From NCBI GenBank assembly GCA_026874595.1, contig CM049311.1, forward strand, positions 15,469,676 through 15,533,675: 64,000 nucleotides of DNA, in the 5' to 3' direction. Origin of the DNA: Sipunculus nudus (lineage: Eukaryota > Annelida > Sipuncula > Golfingiida > Sipunculidae). The notes under the pieces were generated by a model. It was not told the DNA's origin and searched no databases. It saw only the letters and a program-made list of their open reading frames with translations. How positions within the stretch are numbered: position 1 is the stretch's first letter; every line of letters begins with the position of its first letter. Positions 1 to 25,916 of the stretch are shown here, in pieces. The position numbers were made by a program, and so were the translations under genes.

Positions 1-760
1 CGCGCGCGTTTATTGATTTTAAGCCATGGCCTGATATGACCTGACAGTTCCTCGTTCGACCAGCACGTTTTAAGCTGTGATGCATGACATGTTTAAACAT
101 TGCGTAGTAGAAGTCACGACACCGCTCAAAACTACAAAAGTTAACCACATTGAAATTAAGTGATAAAAATTCTTTGGGAAATATCTGGATGATTTAAAGC
201 TCTCAAAACATGCTGAAAATACCTTAAATTAATTAAACGAGTGTAATATTATTGAATAATTGAGAGGAACTGAAATTTGATATATACCATGGATAAAATA
301 GGTGACCGACTTGTTTGTTTATTCACTTTGCACGCAGTAACCTTCCATGAGGATGAGAATTCTCAAATAATTCGCCCCCTTTTTCGTCTCACACACTGTT
401 TCAGCCGGTTAATGTTGACTGTGCTGTATACACACTGTCCATGCTAAACTCAAGTGTCGGACTGTGACTGTCCAATAGGTATTCCTGTAATTGTCAGGCG
501 TCCAAGTTCCGCAACCTATGAATCATTCCACGTGTGGGCTCCTACAACTTATGAATGAAATGTGGATTCCTTATCGCCTGTCAATCATTCGACCGGTTCA
601 CTCATTTGCATGGACCTAGCAAAATAGTTCTTCTTAATCCTACATAAACCTGGATGTTAAGTTGATAATTTACACTATAAATCAAATAAACAGTAAAGGG
701 TTATGGTTTTTAGCAATGAGTGATAATAATGTTTGTGCTATACTTTTTTGTTTACGTGAA
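1..760 (+). promoter_or_regulatory. 5' flanking region of Runx, distal promoter part
   Basis: This is non-coding flank with no recognised repeat. By eye it contains a Runx-type motif AACCACA at 143-149, a CACGTG E-box at 529-534, a PBX/MEIS-type composite CTGTCAATCA at 578-587 (reverse complement TGATTGACAG) and a POU octamer ATTTGCAT at 604-611. The four known motif classes are concentrated in 529-611, which is why I treat the stretch as regulatory. If a distal promoter lies to the left of the window, this DNA would also be part of its first intron. Confidence 0.4.
578..611. promoter_or_regulatory. PBX/MEIS composite site plus POU octamer
   Basis: CTGTCAATCA at 578-587 is the exact reverse complement of the PBX:MEIS/PREP heterodimer consensus TGATTGACAG. 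ATTTGCAT at 604-611 is a perfect POU octamer. They lie about 250 bp upstream of the TATA box. Binding is inferred from motif identity only. Confidence 0.35.
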
Positions 761-799
761 AAACCGCATAGTAACTTGCGGATTTAGATAGCCATGTGA

Positions 800-15481
<14,682 letters not shown>

Positions 15482-15917
15482 AACCACACTTTATGATGAC
15501 CAATAGCTAGCTTCAGAAACCAGCAGGATTGTGGTATGTGAGGTAGGGTCATAATGACCTTGAACCCACAGGTGAAGGTCACCAAAGCTATCATGGCTGC
15601 TGTGCGTTTTACTGCACCCACACAGTTGTTAATGGACAGTGTGAGTTATTCCTCCATGTTTTATCAGACACATTTTTTACCATGTTGGCATGGAATGGCC
15701 ACATATGTCGTGTTGATGTAAAGGAGAATTTATTTTTTATGAAGTCCCCAAATTTTGGTAATATGTACCATACAGATATTATTGCATGTATATTCTTATA
15801 CTTTACCTGGACAGTATTTTGTGAATGGTCTTTGTGACTCTTGCACTCTGACCATTCTTGTACATATAAGCTGTACAAAATCACCGAATGAAATTCCAGG
15901 GTTTGAGGGGATGAGAC

Positions 15918-16126
15918 GGTGGAACCTCGAAAGTAACGGACAATAAAGGGACCAGTCACATTTTCTAGCTCTAACAAAGATCCATCCCTCATGCAGAAAT
16001 ATTTATCTGTATGAAACATTATGATAAAATTTCTTCAGGATGGGTTCAAAGTCTCTAAGACTGAAATCATGGCCATTTTTTTGGAGGTGTCCAAATGGGA
16101 AGAACCCCCATGTTCGAGGTTCCACC
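15918..16126. repeat. Inverted repeat flanking the first poly(A) signal
   Basis: GGTGGAACCTCGAA (15918-15931) is the exact reverse complement of TTCGAGGTTCCACC (16113-16126). The 181-base interval contains the AATAAA at 15942. In RNA this would fold into a long hairpin enclosing the proximal poly(A) signal. Confidence 0.8.
15942..15947 (+). terminator. Poly(A) signal AATAAA, proximal
   Basis: First AATAAA after the Runx stop codon, 461 bp downstream. It would give a 3' UTR of about 480 nt. Confidence 0.4.
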
Positions 16127-16902
16127 ACGCTTTGGATGAATAGTTGACACACACTGCCAGTGTTGTGTGCACAAATCTCACGAGGAGAGATCTCATTTTT
16201 GGTATATTTTTGGTAATGCTCGATCTGCATGTTTAAAGAAAATGATATCAATTGCGTTTGTTACATATAGAATCATGTGAATGTCATATCACAAAAAAAA
16301 AACATACCTATCACAAATAATTATTTAAAACTATTGATATCAATGTTTTTTACTTTGAATACTGATCGTTATTTTATTGCAGGAGTTGGCTACTGATGAG
16401 TTGTGAGGCTAATTTTTTCGTAATTATCATATTCCTGTTCACACTCCAAGACCCTAGGTCTATTTTTATTGGATACAATATGGTAGTCTAGTCCCTGTAA
16501 GCTGTCAGCGCAAAAACTATAAAATATATGAACAAATGAAAGACCATTGTTGCTATGGCCTTATTAAAATGTGTCTTTATAAGATTGTAGCTGCAGAGGG
16601 CACACTTGTACATATTTTCATATCGGTCATTTGCATATATTCAAATGATATGCATTTGCATACTGAAGTGTCCAATACTGTTTATGTTTGTACATTGGTT
16701 GTGTACACACTTGTTGGTTGGACATTCCTACTGAATGACCAAAGAGTGTATTTGATAGCCTTAATTTATATGCAAAGGAATGCAGGCATGTTATATAGTG
16801 CTGTATATTAATGTCTGGTCAGCTGGTCAATTGTTAATGACTGCATGTAAATGTTAATGAGTAAGTATAAATATAACTAACAGAAGGTACGAGACAAAGA
16901 TA

Positions 16903-16908
16903 AATAAA
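16903..16908 (+). terminator. Poly(A) signal AATAAA, second
   Basis: AATAAA in TAAATAAAAGCAC, followed by no striking GT-rich element. It is an alternative end of the Runx transcript. Confidence 0.3.
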
Positions 16909-16987
16909 AGCACTGGATAGGACTGATGACAAGTCACTTTAGTTACAGTGAACTATTCAAAGTTCTCATGAAGATTGTAGCCTTGTT

Positions 16988-16988
<1 letters not shown>

Positions 16989-17019
<31 letters not shown>

Positions 17020-17021
17020 GA
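16989..17021. repeat. (ATG)n microsatellite in the probable 3' UTR
   Basis: About eleven GAT/ATG trinucleotides with one GGT interruption. Confidence 0.9.
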
Positions 17022-18798
17022 CAAAGGAATTTTTTTTCAAATCATCTTCTATTATCTGCTGAATTTTATCAAAAAAATCATGAAGTTAGGATTATTTTCT
17101 TTTATTTCATGAAAGATAACTATATATTTTAAATACCAACCTCTACACATTAGTACACATCCATACATTTCCAATACACGATTTCTGTTCACAGCAGAAT
17201 TTAAATTACAATACGGCTGTAACGATACATTATCTCACGATACAATATGTATCTCGATACTTTTAAGTTTGAGACAATATATACATTATAATTTAAATTC
17301 AATCTTTTTCTTGTATATAAAAATGTAACTAATTTTACTCTTTATAAAATGTATTTCAAAACCATAAATAAAATCAATTTAAAATAATTACTCATAAGGG
17401 TGACATTCAACTCGTTTCTTTCCTGTGAAATTTCACCTTTGATGACTTGCATGGTGCTGCGAGACTGTTTTAAATGTTGGATGTCAGTCAGTCTCTCATT
17501 GGATGTATCAGTGCACAGGATGAATCTTTACAGCCCTAATTTACAAACTGTGAATATTATCCACATCTTCTTTGTTTTGTCTTATTTGCTGACACTTGTT
17601 GAGTATTTCTTGGGTAGATAGATAGTGCTTATTTCTGTATGTTATTTCTTTGTTCAAGATTTTATTTTAACTCTTTAAGCTCCAGTGCTCTTCACTGGAG
17701 AACTGTGATTAAGCCTGCTTCATTTGTTTGAGCTATTGTTTTATTTGTAGGATCTGGTGACCAGGAGAGCTTTTAATCCTGAAATGTACTGTAATCCTAC
17801 TTTATCCTGTTAATCCTGCTTATATTGCCTTTTCATTCCTGATTCTATATTTCTATTCTTTCATTGAAAATCATGTGGCCTTCTGTCTCAAACTATTTTC
17901 AATTATGACATCTGTTATCACCATTTTCCAAACAGAGGTCTTTTAAAATCACTCTACAAGCAGACATTTCCCATACCACACTCTCCACACATATGCAAAC
18001 TAGACTTAACTGCTGATGAATAATAACAAGCCTTAGGCAAAAAGGTTGGTTTCACATGTTTTTCCCCCAAGAAAATAAAAGCTCATATGATCAGGGGACA
18101 AAATGCTAATGACAGAATTGTTTTGCTAAACAGGTAAAATTTTATCAAAATTTTATTATTTTTTCTTGAAAGTTGAAAGAAATGAAGGAGCAACTCCATG
18201 GATTTCAAAATCAGTAAATTTTTACTGAACATAAAAAACAAAATTATTGGGGGGGGGGATACAAAATTGACTTATACATTACATATATACATTCGAAAAG
18301 GTATATATATTGTTTTACTCCACAGACATTCTATGTAATTTTTTGTTCTGGTTTATTTTTTAGGCAGAACCATGAGTATGTATCATATGTAAAACAAACT
18401 ATCTCTCTGTGTGATCTTTAAATTCTGTTCTTTTACCATTAATAGAACAACCCTGAAAATAAGACATACTTCTTTTGTCATAAACTGTGTATCATTATTA
18501 ATGAATTTTAAATATGTAGTAATGTTACAAATGTGTTTTTTCCTTGAAAAGCAATGATCAATGCAATTTAATATTGTTTATGTATACTCCCTTTTTTCAG
18601 AACCACTTGTCTATTTCTACTATTTGATGTATAAAAATGCATGTTTAACTTATGTATATTAGCAAAAAAATTCAATGCGTGTGTACTGTGGTTTGATAAA
18701 TTTGAATAAATTGTTTGTGCTAGTAAAAACTAGAGATCACCTGATATATTTGTACTGGTTTGTTGATAATACTGGCCAGTAATTAAATTTTACAAATC

Positions 18799-18985
18799 AT
18801 ATACAGTAAAATCTCTTTTTGTGGCGAGGTTGCTGAAATCAAATAACCCGCTTTTGTCAAAGTTTCATGCTCAAGAGTTCAATGTTAAATGATTACCTTG
18901 TAAAACTTGCTTGTGTCGAACCTTGGAAAAGTCGGAGCTTTATCCCATCTGAACATATCGACATATTGAGGTTTTACTGTATATG
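18799..18985. mobile_element. MITE of about 185 bp with pogo/Tigger-like TIRs
   Basis: The left end ATATACAGTAAAATCTC and right end GAGGTTTTACTGTATAT are inverted copies with one mismatch. CAGT...ACTG is directly flanked by TA on each side, the target site of Tc1/mariner-pogo elements. The interior has no coding capacity. It lies in the probable 3' UTR of Runx. Confidence 0.7.
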
Positions 18986-21323
18986 TGTGTCTGCCAAACA
19001 TGCTTTCAACAAGGCAATATGGTCAATAACGGTTGAAGGATATGTGGGCTGTTATGTTAAGGTGAATATGTTATTTCCCTAATAAGGAGGGGTCAGTATT
19101 GGTCATAAGTTTTTTGTATTGGTTGAACTCTTGTAAAATCTTTACAAAAATTCGGTAAAACCCTCTGGTGCTAGTTTCCCATGTTGCTACTGTGGTGTAT
19201 GACTATTTTTTAAATAAATGTGATTGATATATGTTCGTATTCTATATATGATCCCTCATGACAATTTATTGGTTACAATTTCATCTGTGTGCCATATAGG
19301 AGCTTCACATTATCAAGAGTGGCCAACTTAATTTTCATACCTTTTCTTCAATCTCACAACCCTTGCCCTCCCCTACTGCCCATAAAATGGTGTGCTATTC
19401 TCCTCAGTGCAGTTATCACTGGGAATTAGAATATATTTAAAAACTGTCTTAATTTACCCGACCAACACTGGATTATTCAACTTATTGGTGATTCATGCAT
19501 GAAAAGGCAAATTTAAATAGGATCTTATGCAGGCTTTGTTTTTAAGTATTAATAATTTTTATCTTACAGGCCCTTTACCGTTATTGTTAAATAAGTATAA
19601 GCTGCACAAGATTTTTATTCATGTATGTTTCCATATCCTTTGCTAAACAAATAAAAAGTTAAAATGGTCCATTGGAAAGGATTACACTTAGCAATAGTAA
19701 CCCATATATCAGAGCTTATTGCTGAGGGGCTCAGTTTATTCTGAATCAAACAGACCAGCCACTGTGTATAAACTAGCACCATTCTTTCTACATTAAACAC
19801 TTGTATAGATATAATTTCTTGGACCCCACAATTAGTGAGACCCTTCAAGGCCTTGATCTCTATTAAGCCTTGTTCTTTTTAAAAATTAAGCCAGTCCTTG
19901 TTTGTGTCAAGTGCCTTTGCCTCAGCCAAGCAATGCTACAGCCTTTTGCTTTTTTGTTATAATATTAATCATGAAACGGACATATAAAAAAAATGATATT
20001 AAACATTGCTTAAATATGAGTTACCCTTAGATGCAAAGCTTTATGCCTGGACTTGACAACTACATTTGTAGTGTCTCATAATTCCCTTGCAACAAGGAAT
20101 GTTATCTGTACTAAGAGCTTAAAAAGATAGTTTATAATGATATAAATCAACCAGTTTATCCATATATGAATTATTCATACAATTTTTTTAATATAATAAT
20201 TTTATAAATTTCAATTTTTGTAAGCTTCTGTTGATAAATTTCTTGCACACAACATGGTCAAATATGGTTGTGTGCTAATAAATGTGCAATGTGTTTTTTT
20301 TTTTCTGTAAATAATTTATACTGCTAGTAAAAAAAATAACAAATCTTTCAAATACCATCATACATTCAAGCAGACTTTATAAATTGTAATTCAATGCAGA
20401 GTTTAAAATGTGACAGTTCAGATATTAGTAATTTATGACCATTCCGTGCCATCTTCAGTGTAACTTAACTATCAGTAAATGTCAAAGACCTATCAGAAGA
20501 TGAACTTTACAAAAAAAGCCATTTCTGTAACCGGAGTTTTGTGCTTTGTGACATTTCCTGCCTCCCACATTCAGTATATGGGATGCGGAAGAGCAAGGAT
20601 GCAGAAGGTGAAACAGAGATGCAGCCCACCTCTGGCAAAAGCAATCAGTCTTAAAAAAATCAATATGTGAGTGGTGAAGTCTAAGACAGGTAAAACAGGT
20701 GGGCAAAATTAACTCCGGAAGGTAGAGACTGTTGACATTTGTAGTACCCCTGTTTGGAGGTAAAATAAGGACTTTTAACTAGTGCTTAAGGTATGTTTTC
20801 AGATGTTTAATCAAACAGACTTAACCGCAACCGCTCAGCATCTAACCTGCATTGTTTCATCTGATCATCCTTCATTCACTGAATGATCTATAATTTATTT
20901 CATGATCCATGCTTTTTTATGGACATTTGCTTCAGCTGAGAAACCCTTTATGGCCCTTCATTCAATGAAAAGATATAGAAATACTAGTGACTGCAAAACA
21001 GCCATTTTTTATTATGTTTATTAAATTTTTATAAGTCTTATTTTCTGGATGCTGAAAGAAAGACAAACAAAGCTTATTCCAAAGGTCATGACATTTAAGA
21101 AAAGTCACAGTTCATTCTTTTTAAGATTACATATGTTCTTTCTTGGAATCTTCAGCACTCTTATATATGAAAATTCATCAATTTATGTAACATGTGCAAC
21201 CCCCTTTTCCGAAATGAATTCTGAAAATGGAAAAATATAATGTTTGTTCGTATAAAAAACACCTAACAACCTTTCTCTCAACCCAATAAGCAATGCCAGA
21301 CTTTTGAGCGATGTTAAATAGCA

Positions 21324-21325
<2 letters not shown>

Positions 21326-21369
<44 letters not shown>
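21326..21369. repeat. (TA)n microsatellite
   Basis: Pure AT dinucleotide run. A second, imperfect TA-rich stretch follows at about 21451-21535. Confidence 0.95.
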
Positions 21370-21372
<3 letters not shown>

Positions 21373-22251
21373 TGTATAAATATAATACATATGTTATTTA
21401 TATGTGATGGGGCTCATGTGGCACACACATATGGTTATATGCTACTGTTACATATATATATATATATAAATATATATGATAAATATTGTATATATATTAT
21501 ATATATTTTATTATATATATATTATATATATGACCCCATTTATTGTTATATAATCCAAAAGGCCAAAATGAAAATAGGTCTTCATTGCTTCAGTATCTTT
21601 AAGACTATTGGACTTCAAACCATTTATATTCATTATGTTATGACCAGGAGGTTCAGATAATTTTACAGATATGATTGTTAGATTACTGACCCTGGAGGTA
21701 ACATCACAGTCTTAATATTAATGTTAAATTTTATATATTGCAACAGGTGTCATCTCATTATAGATAAATATCATGCAATGAATATCATACTTATAACATG
21801 CACACAAATACAACAAGTATATCTAATTATCACAAAAAGTATATGTCTCTACAATATTGTCAACTAAGGGAGAAATAAGAGAGATACAATATTGATACAG
21901 AAGTATTATATTGCCAGAACATATAAATATTCCCATTATGTCTTGTGTAATGTTATATACTTTGTTTTGTATTCATGGCAGACAAGAATTTTTTTTTTGT
22001 ATTCCAATGTGAATGATATATTTATTGTACTGTAAAGCAAACATTCTTATTCCTTTACAGTTTTGAAAAGAATGCAAGTTTCCAAAGTGTTTGTCTAAGT
22101 ATAGCACTGTATGAACTGGTCTGGATAAAGCAGACATCTTTGTGTGTGTATGCATGTATACACTGTGTACAATGTGTGTATACATGTGTACATATTGGTT
22201 TGTGAGGAGTTTGTGAACAAAAGGCATGTTGAACATGGATTTGTTCATATC

Positions 22252-22294
22252 AATAAACTGTCAATTGGTATAATGTTTGTGTTTTTATTTTTGT
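22252..22294 (+). terminator. Poly(A) signal with GT-rich downstream element, distal
   Basis: AATAAA at 22252-22257 is followed after 14 bp by a TG/T-rich tract (TGTTTGTGTTTTTATTTTTG) up to about 22294. Signal and downstream element have textbook spacing, making this the best 3' end in the region. A Pumilio-type motif lies 58 nt upstream. Confidence 0.5.
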
Positions 22295-22400
22295 CTACCC
22301 ACAAACAATAACCCCTTTATTATCAATTATTATCAAAGATTTTAAGCTCCTGGTTTTTACATCGGTTGTGATTTAACTGGTACTGGCATACAGCCAAGAA

Positions 22401-22471
22401 TCAGACCAATGAGAGTGGATTAAAGTTTGGAGCTGGTTGCACTATGTAATACCACGCTCTCATTGGTCTGA
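22401..22471. repeat. Imperfect inverted repeat containing CCAAT
   Basis: TCAGACCAATGAGAGTGG (22401-22418) pairs with CCACGCTCTCATTGGTCTGA (22452-22471), the right arm having two extra bases. The loop is about 33 nt. It lies about 100 bp past the distal poly(A) signal. A remnant mobile element end or a protein-binding palindrome are both possible. Confidence 0.7.
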
Positions 22472-23107
22472 ATACAAATTTTTGTTTCATGCTAGCCCTG
22501 GTGATGGAACCCAGAAAATTTTACTACACAAAGCAGCGGTTAAAACAAAGGAGATCTGGGAGAACTGAATAGTGTAAAACCGCTGAATGAGCAACATAAA
22601 GAATATGAGGATTTAATACAATCTGATCTGTGTCTTTCATCCTTCCATTTGGTTTTCCTCCAGGAAGCTGGCCAGTTCCTAATTACTATGACAGTGGATA
22701 GAAACTTCTGATTTAATTGACACAGGTGTAGACGGGATCTCCTTGGAAACCTTAAAGGAGGTCAATATGACCCAATTTAACCCATCAATAAGGGAAAGAA
22801 CATGATCTGCAGTCCACTGTGTCTTTTTCTTGCTAAAGTTCAAGGCTGCAGCTAAATTTAAATTTTGAGCCATAAACAATTGTCTACTCCACTAATTCAA
22901 GTGAAGCAGTATTTTGCAGACCAGCCTTCATGCCTAAAAAAAATTATTTAGCATAACCTTATGGCCCAAGTTCACTGTGTTTTATGATAACATGTTTTAA
23001 TTCTTATCATCAGGTTTTCTTAATTAGAGAATCTAAAATTCACTGAGATATTAAATCATTACACCTTAGTTGGCCCATTGCACAATTTCATGCACTCATC
23101 TTTACAG
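22472..23107. other. Intergenic, nothing recognised
   Basis: AT-rich sequence after the distal Runx poly(A) signal, without repeat, exon or motif cluster that I can support. Confidence 0.5.
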
Positions 23108-23325
23108 GGACTGGAAGGTCAAAGGGTAAAATGCTTGGCTCTCTCCGCTGGCGACCCGGGTTTGATCCCCGGTGTCACTATGAGAGTGGGTTGAGGTGGC
23201 CCTCCCAAGGGCGGTGGTTTTCTCAGATTTCCTCCACCTCTCGACATAACCAAACATGGAGAGTGCCTCAATTAGTTATAATAACTATTCATACAATCAA
23301 TGTAAAATAATCTAATTTAAAGTAT
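23108..23325 (+). mobile_element. tRNA-derived SINE, + orientation, copy 1
   Basis: The head contains a B-box-like GGGTTTGATCCCCGG (23158-23172) preceded by tRNA-like sequence. The body contains GAGAGTGGGTTGAGGTGGCC-type sequence and the tail GAGAGTGCCTCAATTAGTTA followed by TAATAACTA. The same tail occurs in the copy at 48005-48218 and reversed at 29550-29613, which defines one family. No coding capacity. Confidence 0.75.
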
Positions 23326-23470
23326 GGGGTTACTTAATTAACTTTACACTACAATATTGGATATCAGCAAACAGGTGCATGGACACATAACCTAGACTTT
23401 GACCAACAAATTTAAAGTGGTGGAGTTAAACAGAAGAGGTACGTTGATTACAAAATGGTCTTTTATGAAA

Positions 23471-23540
23471 TACAGTAGAACCTGTCTGAAAGACCACCTG
23501 TCTAATAAGGCCACCTGTATATTAAGACCACTTTTTGCTG
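23471..23540 (+). mobile_element. Left end of a TIR element (CAGTAGAACC type)
   Basis: TACAGTAGAACCTGTCTGAA starts at 23470 and is followed by short tandem units of the form GACCACCTGT..TAAT/TATTAAG. It resembles the left ends of the elements at 10055 and 18799. No matching right end was found, so this is a fragment. Confidence 0.4.
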
Positions 23541-24054
23541 GTTTCGCTGGTTTCAATGTATATCATCCATTATAATCTGATAATTCTCATCCTTCATCTA
23601 CTGACAGTGACACCCATGCAGCCAAAAGATCTTACAATAAACATGATGTATTCCTGATGAGTTTCCTAAATTTGTAGTAAGAGAATTCCTAAGGTTATCC
23701 TGTATGCAGCCAGTTGTAATTTGCCACAGCAGACAAATGAAGGGTGAGATAATAGCTTTGGCTGATTAGACCAATGTCTACAGTTTCGGTGGATGTTTTA
23801 AGACGTGACAAATGAAGCAATACAGGATAATCAGGTCTTACCATAAAGACTGGAGACAGAACAACCTCTCACTGTGCCATCCATTTTATCACTAAGCAAC
23901 CAGCATCCCAGGTGTCAGCCTCTGGCATCCACTGTTCCTTTGTTCAGGTTTTTTATGACCAAATATATAGTTCAACATTATTACATACATTTGTTCTCTG
24001 CTAGCCTTCTTTTAGTTTCTTCATCTTCAGTAAAAAATTGAGTTTTCACCAATA

Positions 24055-24345
24055 ACTAAGGAATTAATATGAGATATCTAATTTTCAGACCTGAGCAAGA
24101 TATAAGTTATTTAGTATTCATCAAATAATGTTAATTACTAAACATGAGATATCTAATTTTTAGACCTTAGTAAGATATAAGTAATTTAGTATTCACTAAT
24201 TATGGTTAATTACTAAATATGAGATATCTAATTTTTAAACCTGAGCAAGATATATAACTCATAAAGTATTCACTAATTACTGTAAATTACTAAATATGAG
24301 ATATCTAATTTTCAGACCTTTGCATGATATAAGTAATATTACTTT
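24055..24345 (+). repeat. 75-bp tandem repeat, four copies
   Basis: GAGATATCTAATTTT recurs at 24071, 24146, 24221 and 24298. Each is followed by an AGACCT(T/G)AGCAAGATATA-like segment and AGTATTCAC. Units are moderately diverged. Confidence 0.9.
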
Positions 24346-25916
24346 TCTTTAACATTATTAGATTTAATATGTTTTAACATTATTAGATTAAGTATATTTT
24401 ATCAAACTGGAGCACACAGTGGAGAATAATAATTTAATTTTATCATTATTAATTAAACACAGAATATCATACTTTTGACAGCGGAATACAACAGAGCTAC
24501 TGAAAGATGTTCAATTTATTATAAAGATTAGGGGTAGCTTATCATTGCAAACACCTCTATATTATGAACACTAATTCTCTCAGTGAGACATCAGTTAAAA
24601 GAAAAGACTTCAGAGTCCTATATCTCCATAATGCAGACACCTTCCTTTTTAGTTATGAACTCTGGTTCCACCAGTATTTGTAATTTCTTAGACTACCAGT
24701 AAATGAATATGCACAAATGTTTTTTGTTTTAATAATATATGCTTTTCAGTTTTATGTTGTGAATAATAGGATCAGACCTTTGAACAAGAAGAAAGGATCC
24801 TTCATAAAATTTTAATACAATTAACAGGAAATATCATCAAAATCATATTAAATGTTAAGATACATATTGGCAGACATGCTGTTTCCTGCTGTATATAAAG
24901 CTTTAATATTTTATATCCTTTGAAATTTTGATGACAGTGACTGTTGGTACTCCATTTCATATTGTTGGAGCATGCCAGCCAGAGTAAGGGCTTATAAAGG
25001 ATCATGCCACCATTAATGTTGACTGTAACAGTGAATGCAAGCTTTTCTTTGGCTGCGGGGGTGGAACCTCAGGTGTGCTAAACAGCCGGCCCACGCAGAC
25101 AAATAAGTCCTCGACACGCAACCATAAGGGACAACACCATCTGATGTTTGCTGGCAGTGGAACTGACATAATGAGCCTTGATAAACAGGTATATGATTGG
25201 TTATGTTTTAGGTCTTGTATGGTTTCTGTTACCACAAGTTGGAGTGAAAGAAAAATAAAGAAAAACACACATTGACATTCATATTGAACTATTGATATAT
25301 TAGTTTTATAAATAAACCTTGTTAAACCTTAAACATAAGCTAAGCTGTTATACATCTTACATGTATTCTGCTACTACAACAGAGATTACCATAAAAATCT
25401 GAATAAAATACAAGTATTATATTAGGATAATGTCATAAACAAATTTGGAAATTTTGTATGAATTCCATCTGCGTCTAATATCTGGGGCACCACTGTGAAT
25501 CTGATCCAGGACAGTGTGAAAAATGACCATGAGTGAGCAATTATAGGGGAATTATGGGAAGTTGTTTGCACTCTGAAATGAACAGTATTTTCTTACAAAT
25601 ATCATTCTAATTTCTATGTAAGGGGCTATAATTTGTTTTTAGATTACTTTACAGTGTTTCCAGTGGAAGAGTTGTAAAATATATGTAACAGTGTTTCTAG
25701 TGGAAGAGTTGTAAAATATATGTTGAGAACTTTATGGTATATGCAAAGTAATTGGACACTTGTGTCAAACTGACAGAGAACATGATTATTGAGAAAAGTT
25801 GGCCATGTGCTGAAGGCCTCAACGACAGAGGGAGTAAACCTGAAATAGAAAGTTCTTCACTGAATGGACACTGCATCATGTCATGATCTGTGTAAAGAGA
25901 AATCTCTCCTCATGAG
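24346..25916. other. Intergenic, nothing recognised
   Basis: AT-rich. A GC-richer patch at about 25030-25260 is open on both strands for 66-88 codons but shows no domain. A short direct repeat (CAGTGTTTC..AGTGGAAGAGTTGT) occurs at about 25653 and 25689. Confidence 0.5.

Larger units (their letters stand above)
15482..22275 (+). other. Runx: Probable long 3' UTR of Runx
   Basis: After the stop codon there is no further exon, and poly(A) signals follow at 15942, 16903, 18705, 19213 and 22252. The last is the most convincing because a GT-rich tract (22271-22294) follows it. Three Pumilio-type motifs TGTACATA lie at 15859-15866, 16607-16614 and 22187-22194. Vertebrate RUNX mRNAs also have 3' UTRs of several kb. 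An inserted element at 18799 and TA repeats near 21.3 kb argue for caution, and the UTR may end earlier. Confidence 0.4.

Noticed and set aside
15609-16019. 136-codon minus-strand open frame after the Runx stop
   Set aside because: Lies in the probable 3' UTR, contains no recognisable domain and has AT-rich composition.
23108-23180. A true tRNA gene
   Set aside because: B-box-like sequence but no foldable cloverleaf, a weak A-box, and the same tail in other copies; it is a SINE.
25002-25275. Overlapping frames on both strands near 25.1 kb
   Set aside because: Equal openness on both strands, no domain, and no splice context.
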